DNA of 12,313 nt from NCBI GenBank assembly GCA_949739085.1, contig CATIYU010000159.1, forward strand, positions 1-12,313, written 5' to 3'. The DNA comes from an uncultured Eubacteriales bacterium. Lineage in GTDB: Bacteria; Bacillota_A; Clostridia; Oscillospirales; Oscillospiraceae. The notes beneath the pieces were generated by a model that saw only the letters and a list, made by a program, of their open reading frames with translations, made no database searches and had not been told where the DNA came from. The position numbers and the translations under genes are program-made. Positions 7,252-12,313 of this stretch are shown here, piece by piece; within the stretch, counting starts at the first letter, position 1; each line of letters starts with the position of its first letter.

Positions 7252-7949
7252 GGGGCCAGCAGCTCCCTGTACTCCTCCAGCGCCGCCAAGCCTTTGGGCC
7301 CTACCCGGTAGACGTACCGGGCGGTGCCCGGAGCCGCCTCCCGCTCAAACCAACCCAGTACGTTGCGGCCCACAATGGATGCGGTATTCTCCGGTCCACC
7401 CCGTTTTTTGATCTCGAAAACGGATAGGGGGCCGCTGGCTTGCAGAATCCCCGCCACCAGAAGGGCCTGCTCCTTGTAGGCGGTGAGGATTTTTTTCCGC
7501 GTGACGCCGCCGGTATTGGCGGCATTGGTCCGGTTGGCGTGCTCCCGGAGCACCGCCAACCGGCGTTTTTTGTCCGTCCGGGGGCGGCTGGCCTCCTTGG
7601 GATGTACCGCTACGTCGATCTGGGGTATGCCTCCGGCGGAAAAGCCCACAAAGATCAGCCCCAGGGCAAGCCTCCGGCAGAGGGACTGCATATCCCGGAC
7701 CTGGGGGGATGCGTAGCCCCGCTTGGGCAGCGGCACCGCCACATACACGCCGTCGGCAATGCGCTGGCGGTCCATGGCCTGATAGACCAGCTCCAGGGTG
7801 AATCCCCGTTTCAGCTCCACCACAATGAGCTCGCCATCCCGGCAGGCGGTGATGTCGCAGTTTTTTACCTCCCCCTTCACGTCGTAGCCCAGGGATGCCA
7901 GATAGTCCCGCACCGGGGTGTACAGGCTACTCTCCGGAAGCTGTTCCAT
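7221..7949 (-). CDS. DUF2161 PD-(D/E)XK-like putative phosphodiesterase
   Basis: A 242-residue protein matching, by eye, the DUF2161 family (COG5482), which is classed as a PD-(D/E)XK-fold putative phosphodiesterase without a known substrate. The N-terminal domain shows the SSLYTPVRDYLASLGYDVKG opening, E27, then D32 (CDIT) and E45-x-K47 (VVELKRGF), the expected metal-binding and catalytic trio, followed by Q57 and R61. LCRRLALGLIFVGF (90-103), the PRTDKKRRLAVLREHANR basic stretch and KILTAYKEQAL lead into a C-terminal winged-helix-like region (about 155-225). It is the last gene of the four-gene operon. The ATG at 7949 lies 4 bases after the dehydrogenase stop and has no clear SD, so translational coupling is likely. 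A longer open frame reaches 8039, but that part overlaps the dehydrogenase and lacks family similarity. The C-terminus overlaps the AraC-type gene tail to tail. Confidence 0.82.
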   Translation of the reverse strand: MEQLPESSLYTPVRDYLASLGYDVKGEVKNCDITACRDGELIVVELKRGFTLELVYQAMDRQRIADGVYVAVPLPKRGYASPQVRDMQSLCRRLALGLIFVGFSAGGIPQIDVAVHPKEASRPRTDKKRRLAVLREHANRTNAANTGGVTRKKILTAYKEQALLVAGILQASGPLSVFEIKKRGGPENTASIVGRNVLGWFEREAAPGTARYVYRVGPKGLAALEEYRELLAPYFHSLGLRP

Positions 7950-7953
7950 GGGC

Positions 7954-8925
7954 TCAATAGCCACGGACCCGGTCCACCAGATTTTCCGGCAGCTCTCCGG
8001 CGGCGTAGCGGGCCAGGTCCCGGAGGAACATGTCCACATCCAGATCGCAGGTCAGGCCCAGGGACATGTTGCCGGAGACGTGAGGGGTGAGGATGGTGTT
8101 GGGGCAGGTCCAGAGGGGGTGGTCCGCCGGAAGGGGCTCCGGAGTCATCACGTCCAGGGCTGCTCCAGCCAGACGGCGGGCCTGGAGGGCCTCCACCAGA
8201 GCCTCCTGGTCGATGGCTGCGCCCCGGCCCACGTTGACCACAAACGCTGTGGGGGGAAGCAGGGCGATACGATCCCGGGACAGAATGCCAACGGTCTCCC
8301 GGGTAGCGGGCAGAGCCATGATGAGGGCGTCCACCTGGGGGAGGACGCTGTCAAGTTCCGCAGTGGGCATCACCCGGTCAAAGGCAGGCTCGGCGGATGT
8401 TCCGCTGCGGCAGACCCCGGTTACGCTGGCTCCCAGAGCCTTGAGGCGGCGGGCGGTGTTACGGCCAATGTCCCCGGTCCCCAGCATGACCACCCTGCTG
8501 CCGGTAATGGAGCGGATGGGGGTGTAGTAGGGCCACTGGCGGTCCCTCAGGGCGGCTTGATACTCCGGCATCCGGCGCAGCAGCATCAGCAGAACCATGA
8601 CGATGTGTTCGGAGATGGCGGGGCCGTAGGCCCCGGAGCTGTTGGAGAGGAGGCAGTCCGGGTGGGGCCAGATGGCGGGGTCCAGGTAGGGCTCCACCCC
8701 GGCGAAATCGGTGCAGAGCCAGCGGAGTTTTTCCGCGTGGTTCAGCAGGCCGGGGGTGGCGTGGCCGTAGATGACCTCGTACTCCCCGATGCGGGAGGCC
8801 AGGTCCCCGGCGTCCGTATTGCTGTTGTAGTAGTCGGTTTGGAACCCGAGGGACCCGGCGGCGGCATCAATGCGGCGGCGGTAGGCGTCGTTCATAAAGC
8901 TGACATAGACGGCGATTTTTTTCAT
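7954..8925 (-). CDS. D-isomer-specific 2-hydroxyacid dehydrogenase, probably NADP-preferring
   Basis: It would interconvert a 2-oxoacid and a D-2-hydroxyacid with NAD(P)H in the cytoplasm. The 323-residue length is normal for the family. The Rossmann motif is VMLGTGDIG (G149, G151, G154). Catalytic residues are R234 (NVGRG), E263 (TPEPL) and H282 (LTPHVSG), all present, and the C-terminus RYAAGELPENLVDRVRGY fits the usual end of the catalytic domain. The second beta strand of the Rossmann fold ends in GVCRSG (R173, S174) rather than in the acidic residue of NAD-specific members, which suggests NADP(H), as in glyoxylate/hydroxypyruvate reductases. The exact substrate cannot be read. An SD, AGAGAGG, lies five bases before the ATG. 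It is third in the operon, 29 bases after the FAD dehydrogenase gene and 4 bases before the DUF2161 gene. Confidence 0.92.
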   Translation of the reverse strand: MKKIAVYVSFMNDAYRRRIDAAAGSLGFQTDYYNSNTDAGDLASRIGEYEVIYGHATPGLLNHAEKLRWLCTDFAGVEPYLDPAIWPHPDCLLSNSSGAYGPAISEHIVMVLLMLLRRMPEYQAALRDRQWPYYTPIRSITGSRVVMLGTGDIGRNTARRLKALGASVTGVCRSGTSAEPAFDRVMPTAELDSVLPQVDALIMALPATRETVGILSRDRIALLPPTAFVVNVGRGAAIDQEALVEALQARRLAGAALDVMTPEPLPADHPLWTCPNTILTPHVSGNMSLGLTCDLDVDMFLRDLARYAAGELPENLVDRVRGY

Positions 8926-8954
8926 AACAACCTCTCTATTTTAAAAATTTGGTA

Positions 8955-10538
8955 TTAGGACAGCTCTGCCAGCACCTGTTCGGCGGTACGCAGGCCGTCG
9001 GCGGCGGCGGATAGAATGCCCCCGGCATCCCCCGCCCCTTCGCCGCAGGGCCAGAGGCCCCGGACAACGGATTCCCCCCGCTGGTCCCGGAGGATGCGCA
9101 GAGGACAGGAGGAGCGGGTCTCCACGGCGGTGAGCACCGCGTCGGGAGCGGCGTAGCCGTGGACCTTTTTGTCCAGAAGGGGCAGAGCCTGGGCGATGGA
9201 CTGGCAGAGGAACTCCGGCAGCACGTCCCAGAGATTGTGCCACCGCACCCCCGGGCGGTAGGTGGGGCGGACGGTTCCCGGTCCTGTGGAGGGGCGGCGG
9301 AGGAGAAAGTCCTCCACTCGCTGGGCGGGGGCTCTGAACCCGCCGCCCCCAGCGGCGTAGGCCCGCTCCTCCAGGTCCCGCTGGAAGGCGATTCCCGCCA
9401 GCGGCCCCCCGGGGAAGTCCTCCGGCGTGACGCTGGCCAGAAGACCGCCGTTGCAGTTCTCCCCGTCCCGGGCGAAGAGGCTCATGCCGTTGGTGACAGC
9501 CCGGCCCGGCTCGCTGGCGGCGGCCACCACCTGTCCTCCGGGGCAGACGCAGAAGCTGAACACTCCCCGGCCATTTTCCAGGTGGCAGCTGAGCTTATAG
9601 CTGGCAGCTGGCAGGCGGGGATGTCCAGCCAGCACCTTGTATTGGGCCAGGTCGATGTCCGCCTGCCGGTGCTCAATGCGCACGCCCACAGCCAAGGGTT
9701 TGGCCTCCAGGGGGACTCCGGCGGCGTGGAGCATCGCAAAGGTGTCCCGGGCACTGTTGCCCAGGGCCAGGATGGCAGCGGCGGCGGGGAGGCGGTAGGG
9801 TCCCTCCGGACCCTCGATTTCCAGGGCAAGCAGCCGTCCTGCCGCCTGCTCCAAACCCGCCAGGCGGTGGCCGAAGCGGATGTCACAGCCCAGTTCTGTC
9901 AGCTCCCGCCGCAGGCTGGCCAGTACACGGCGGAGATAGTCGGTGCCTACGTGGGGCTTGGCGTCGTATAGAATGCAGGGGGGCGCGCCGTGGTTCACTA
10001 GGGTTTCTAAGATAAACCGGTGACGGAGGTCCCGGGTGCCGGTATTCAGCTTGCCGTCAGAGAAGGCTCCGGCCCCTCCCTCGCCAAACTGGACATTGGA
10101 CTGTAGATCCAGCTTCCCCGTCTGCCAGAACCGCTCTACGTCCGCCTGCCGCCGCTCCACGTTCCAGCCCTGTTCCAGCAGGATGGGCCGTGCGCCGCAG
10201 CGGGCCAGGGCCAGGGCACAGAAAAGCCCTCCGGGCCCCGCGCCCACCACCACCGGCGGCGTCTCCGGCGGGGAGACCGGTGGGGGTAGCTGGTAGGCCG
10301 CCTCTGTGACAGCAGAAACGGCCCTATTTTTGCAGCGCCGGAGGACCCGGGTCTCGTCCTGTAGCGCGGTCCGCAAGGTGTAGACAAACCGGACCCCCTC
10401 CCGGGCGTCCACTGCCCGGCGGAGGATTTGCAGGTCCAGAAGTTCCCCCGCCGGAATCCGCAGCGCGGCGGCGGCTTTCTGGCGGAGCAGGGCTTCGTCT
10501 TCCTCCAGCCCCAGCTTGATTCCCTCAATTTGCAGCAT
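8955..10538 (-). CDS. FAD-dependent dehydrogenase of the COG2509 family
   Basis: A 527-residue flavoprotein of the uncharacterised COG2509 family; substrate unknown. Residues 1-90 form the family's small N-terminal domain. The FAD-binding dinucleotide fold follows: VVVGAGPGGLFCALALARCGARPILLEQG (G99, G101, G104 and E122). The highly conserved block SNVQFGEGGAGAFSDGKLNT (147-166) is diagnostic for this family, as is KPHVGTD (194-200). The C-terminal FAD contact is LWPCGEGAGDAGGILSAAADG (495-515). No membrane segment or iron-sulfur cysteine cluster is visible. Its ATG overlaps the end of the xdhC-like gene by 14 bases in another frame, with GGAG seven bases upstream, which implies translational coupling. 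The next gene, a 2-hydroxyacid dehydrogenase, begins 29 bases after its stop. Family members often sit alone, so the operon position next to xdhC may be informative. Confidence 0.93.
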   Translation of the reverse strand: MLQIEGIKLGLEEDEALLRQKAAAALRIPAGELLDLQILRRAVDAREGVRFVYTLRTALQDETRVLRRCKNRAVSAVTEAAYQLPPPVSPPETPPVVVGAGPGGLFCALALARCGARPILLEQGWNVERRQADVERFWQTGKLDLQSNVQFGEGGAGAFSDGKLNTGTRDLRHRFILETLVNHGAPPCILYDAKPHVGTDYLRRVLASLRRELTELGCDIRFGHRLAGLEQAAGRLLALEIEGPEGPYRLPAAAAILALGNSARDTFAMLHAAGVPLEAKPLAVGVRIEHRQADIDLAQYKVLAGHPRLPAASYKLSCHLENGRGVFSFCVCPGGQVVAAASEPGRAVTNGMSLFARDGENCNGGLLASVTPEDFPGGPLAGIAFQRDLEERAYAAGGGGFRAPAQRVEDFLLRRPSTGPGTVRPTYRPGVRWHNLWDVLPEFLCQSIAQALPLLDKKVHGYAAPDAVLTAVETRSSCPLRILRDQRGESVVRGLWPCGEGAGDAGGILSAAADGLRTAEQVLAELS

Positions 10539-11565
10539 ATGATGACTCCATTTCCCTGAAAGCGTCCAGGCGGCCCCACCGGCAGGCGATGAGCTGGGCC
10601 GCTACAGACACCGCGATTTCTCCCGGGGTCTTCCCGCCGGTGGGCAGGCCGATGGGGGAGTGGACGCGGTCCACATCCGCCGGGGAGAACCCGGCGGCAA
10701 GAAGCCGCTCCCGGACGGCGGCAGCTTTTTTCCGGCTGCCGATACAGCCGATATACTTTGCCGGGGTGCGGAGGACCTGGGTTAACACAGCGCAGTCCGC
10801 CTGATGGCCGTGGGTCATCACCACTGCGTAGTCCTCCGTTGTCAGGGGGTCCAGGCGCTCCAGAGCGTCCTCATAGGGGCCGCAGAGCACGGCGGCTGCC
10901 TCGGGAAAAAAGTCCCGATGGGCGGCCTGGGGCCGGTCGTCCCAGACCACCGTCCGGAAGTCCGCCTGGGCCAGGATGGAGGCCAGTGCCCGGGCCACGT
11001 GGCCCCCGCCAAAGAGGTACACCGTCTCCGCCCGGCGGAGAGGTTCCGCATAGAGGAGAGGTTCTCCACGGTCCAGCAGGCCCGCGCCGCCCAGCAGGGG
11101 GGAGAGGCGCTCCAGGGGAAGATCCAGGCCGCAGAAGGCATCCTCCCGGCATACGCCCATGCGCCAGCCGTCCGGCGCAATCTCCGTAACCAGCCAGGAG
11201 GGCCGGGCACTGTCCAGCGCGGCTAAAACCGGCTCCAGGACGGTCCGGTCCGCCGGACGGAAGTACTGAAAGTACACCTCCACGCTGCCGCCGCAGGCCA
11301 TGCCTGCGCCGTCCGGAGAGAGACGGTAGGTCTCCCATCTGGAGCGCCGCTGTTTCAGCAGCTTTTGGGCCAGCAGGACCGCCTGGTATTCCGCCGCGCC
11401 GCCGCCAATGGTTCCGGAGGTTGTTCCGTCCGCTAGAACCAACATTTTAGCCCCGGCTCCCCGGGGGACAGACCCCTGGCTGGCCAGGATGCCGCACAGC
11501 ACCGCTTCCCGGCCTGCGGACAGCTCCTGGTGCAGGAGCGTAAAGAGTTTTTTGGAAGTATTCAC
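10525..11565 (-). CDS. xdhC: XdhC/CoxI-family molybdenum-cofactor accessory protein
   Basis: XdhC-type proteins bind molybdenum cofactor and aid its sulfuration and insertion into molybdenum hydroxylases such as xanthine dehydrogenase. The 346-residue protein has both family domains. The N-terminal domain has GSVPRGAGAKMLV, GTIGGGAAEY and GMACGGSVEVYFQ. The C-terminal Rossmann domain starts at VYLFGGGHVARAL (about 183-195) and continues with VMTHGHQADCAVL, YIGCIGSRKKAAAVRERL and HSPIGLPTGGKTPGEIAVSVAAQ. An ATG at 11586 has no SD, whereas a GTG at 11565 follows AAAGGGGA by nine bases, so GTG is chosen. It is the first gene of the minus-strand operon. No molybdenum hydroxylase subunits, ferredoxin or selenium-related genes are in the window, so the client enzyme is unknown and must be encoded elsewhere or beyond the edge. 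The family call is secure; the symbol is by family, and the orthologue is not proven. Confidence 0.9.
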   Translation of the reverse strand: MNTSKKLFTLLHQELSAGREAVLCGILASQGSVPRGAGAKMLVLADGTTSGTIGGGAAEYQAVLLAQKLLKQRRSRWETYRLSPDGAGMACGGSVEVYFQYFRPADRTVLEPVLAALDSARPSWLVTEIAPDGWRMGVCREDAFCGLDLPLERLSPLLGGAGLLDRGEPLLYAEPLRRAETVYLFGGGHVARALASILAQADFRTVVWDDRPQAAHRDFFPEAAAVLCGPYEDALERLDPLTTEDYAVVMTHGHQADCAVLTQVLRTPAKYIGCIGSRKKAAAVRERLLAAGFSPADVDRVHSPIGLPTGGKTPGEIAVSVAAQLIACRWGRLDAFREMESSYAAN

Positions 11566-11663
11566 CGTTTCTTTTCCCCTTTGCATTGCTCAGTCTATCG
11601 CTTCTTCATGTATGATAACGCTGTAGCCGTCAGTGTCATCTGTTTTTCCGCTTTCCTTTTCGG

Positions 11664-11691
11664 ATTATTGTTGCTCAACGCCATTCGACAA
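11664..11691 (-). promoter_or_regulatory. Possible promoter for the xdhC operon
   Basis: On the minus strand, -35 TTGTCG (11686-11691), a 16-base spacer and -10 AATAAT (11664-11669). It lies between the hairpin of the upstream small gene and the xdhC start, leaving a leader of about 90 bases. The match is moderate. Confidence 0.42.
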
Positions 11692-11715
11692 AATGATTCG
11701 TTAAAATATCTAAAG

Positions 11716-11750
11716 CGAGCAGTTACCCTATACAGACATGTAACTGCTCG
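11716..11750 (-). terminator. Hairpin after the small membrane-protein gene (probable terminator)
   Basis: A perfect 11-bp stem (11716-11726 with 11740-11750) encloses a 13-base loop, 28 bases after the small gene's stop. On the minus strand the stem is followed by CTTTAGATATTTT, an imperfect T-run. It separates this unit from the xdhC operon. Confidence 0.6.
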
Positions 11751-11778
11751 GTAAATTCGAATTTTTCGATTTGGATAT

Positions 11779-11964
11779 TTACGATAAGATACTTATAATA
11801 GCAATCGCGCAAATCAATAATACTCCCACACTAAATATGACAATCACTTTTTTAACCTGTTTATCCCCTTTTAGTGCCGTATCTATTTTATTTGAAAATA
11901 AATCACAGATAATGGCAACTACCATTAACAATATAGACATTGATAATACAGAAAGTTTTTCCAT
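11779..11964 (-). CDS. Small two-helix membrane protein, 61 aa, unknown function
   Basis: A short protein of 61 residues that I do not recognise. It has two hydrophobic helices, about residues 4-23 (LSVLSMSILLMVVAIICDLF) and 39-60 (KVIVIFSVGVLLICAIAIISIL), separated by a charged loop of about 15 residues (SNKIDTALKGDKQVK). This is consistent with a small inner-membrane hairpin protein with a basic loop. It is likely a real gene: GGAGGG lies 4 bases before the ATG, an extended -10 promoter lies just upstream, and a hairpin follows the stop. The open frame continues upstream to 12306, but that extension crosses the promoter and is not coding. Its base composition is much AT-richer than the neighbouring operon, so it may be a recent arrival. 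It could be a small toxin-like or regulatory membrane peptide, but nothing proves that. Confidence 0.7.
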   Translation of the reverse strand: MEKLSVLSMSILLMVVAIICDLFSNKIDTALKGDKQVKKVIVIFSVGVLLICAIAIISILS

Positions 11965-11997
11965 AGTTCCCTCCGCAACTTCCGATTTGCTGAGCTG

Positions 11998-12026
11998 ATT
12001 ATAGCACACAGTTATTACCGCATCAA
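11998..12026 (-). promoter_or_regulatory. Promoter for the small membrane-protein gene
   Basis: On the minus strand, -35 TTGATG (12021-12026), a 17-base spacer and a perfect -10 TATAAT (11998-12003) with an extended TG (TGCTATAAT). The predicted start near 11991 gives a leader of about 27 bases. The spacer from 12027 to 12099, towards the divergent promoter, contains overlapping short inverted repeats (TTGCC/GGCAA at 12043-12065 and AAAGTG/CACTTT at 12049-12071) that might be an operator. Confidence 0.75.
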
Positions 12027-12099
12027 CTTGGTTTTGGAGAAATTGCCAAAGTGATACCTCGGCAACACTTTTCTCAAAAGGGACTTTTCCACCGTGTTC

Positions 12100-12128
12100 T
12101 TGACTTCTTTTGTAAAAAGGTGTATAAT
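12100..12128 (+). promoter_or_regulatory. Near-consensus sigma-70 promoter firing towards the right edge
   Basis: -35 TTGACT (12100-12105), an exact 17-base spacer and a perfect -10 TATAAT (12123-12128): the best promoter in the window. Transcription would start near 12135. No ORF with an SD follows within the window. Confidence 0.8.
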
Positions 12129-12134
12129 AATTTT

Positions 12135-12313
12135 CCTTTTTGTCCCGGAGCTCCCAACTCCGGCTCTGGAAAGAGGGCGGTTCTGTCGTGGACGGGGAAG
12201 GCTCGTGACCTCCCGTCCATCTTGCGGGCGGGGCCGTCTCCCAGCGGCTTTTAAGGCTATGGTCCACAAAACCTCTCACAGAGGGCGGACGCCGCTCCAT
12301 CTCCATGGAATGC
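12135..12313 (+). ncRNA. Candidate structured RNA or long leader, cut by the window edge
   Basis: The transcript predicted from the strong promoter upstream is GC-rich and full of possible helices, with no credible start codon and SD. Local hairpins are CCGGAG/CTCCGG (12145-12150 with 12158-12163) and GGACGGG/CCCGTCC (12190-12196 with 12212-12218). Three longer-range pairings nest in register: CTCTG/CAGAG (12164-12168 with 12279-12283), AGAGG/CCTCT (12172-12176 with 12272-12276) and GTGGAC/GTCCAC (12188-12193 with 12262-12267). No match to tmRNA, RNase P, SRP RNA or a common riboswitch core was recognised. It may be a 6S-like RNA, an unknown sRNA, or the leader of a downstream gene or rRNA operon. 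The assignment as ncRNA is tentative. Confidence 0.35.

Noticed and set aside
7950..8039. Upstream extension of the DUF2161 gene
   Set aside because: These 30 codons lie inside the dehydrogenase gene in another frame and do not resemble the family N-terminus; the ATG at 7949 gives the expected opening.
7918..8958. 346-codon open frame on the plus strand opposite the 2-hydroxyacid dehydrogenase
   Set aside because: Gly/Val/Gln-rich antisense translation with no motif, no SD and no promoter; the minus-strand dehydrogenase has all catalytic residues.
11530..11754. Plus-strand frame with a hydrophobic stretch (AVAVSVICFSAFLFGLLLL), possibly a small membrane protein from an ATG at 11609
   Set aside because: No SD or promoter on this strand; it overlaps the xdhC start, the probable xdhC promoter and the terminator hairpin.
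12051..12254. 67-codon plus-strand frame at the right end
   Set aside because: It starts upstream of the strong promoter and reads across the -35 and -10 boxes; no SD.
11965..12306. N-terminal extension of the small membrane protein to 175 residues
   Set aside because: It runs through two promoters, its composition changes abruptly, and a well-placed SD and ATG exist at 11964.
12135..12313. tmRNA, RNase P, SRP RNA, T-box or 16S rRNA start
   Set aside because: None of the conserved core sequences of these RNAs was found by eye within the visible part; a model search with more sequence is needed to exclude 6S-like RNA.

Overview
The window is a GC-rich stretch of bacterial chromosome. Strong purine-rich Shine-Dalgarno sequences, sigma-70-type promoters (several with an extended -10) and the protein families suggest a high-GC member of the Clostridia, perhaps an Oscillospiraceae-type gut anaerobe. 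The taxonomic placement is inference from style and family make-up; no marker gene settles it. No rRNA, tRNA, CRISPR array, transposase or phage gene was seen.

Layout. (1) 1-2025: the 3' half of valS (+), a stem-loop, and a convergent gene for a small VTC-like (polyphosphate-polymerase-fold) protein that has lost most expected basic tunnel residues. (2) 2026-4322: a promoter and a stand-alone Cache-type methyl-accepting chemotaxis receptor (+), closed by a strong hairpin that abuts the stop codon of the convergent purA. (3) 4323-6304: purA (-), and, divergent from it, a small helical zinc-ribbon protein (+) with its own terminator. The purA/zinc-ribbon spacer holds two good promoters and a perfect 11-bp inverted repeat. 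(4) 6305-7251: an AraC-type cupin regulator (+). (5) 7221-11565: a compact four-gene minus-strand operon, transcribed xdhC-like -> COG2509 FAD-dependent dehydrogenase -> D-2-hydroxyacid dehydrogenase -> DUF2161 PD-(D/E)XK-like protein. Its genes overlap or lie 4-29 nt apart, and its last codons overlap the 3' end of the araC-type gene tail to tail by 31 nt. (6) 11587-12313: a distinctly AT-richer segment with a complete mini transcription unit (promoter, SD, 61-aa two-helix membrane protein, hairpin), and a divergent near-consensus promoter that fires rightwards into a GC-rich, hairpin-rich stretch with no credible ORF, cut by the window edge.

How the parts may work together. valS and purA are housekeeping genes. 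The minus-strand operon joins an XdhC-type molybdenum-cofactor accessory protein with two redox enzymes and a nuclease-fold protein. No molybdoenzyme subunit is present in the window, so the pathway served is open. The adjacent AraC-type regulator is a natural but unproven candidate to control it. The points most worth following up are the candidate structured RNA at the right edge, the XdhC/FAD/2-hydroxyacid dehydrogenase/DUF2161 association with its convergent overlap, and the degenerate VTC-like protein.
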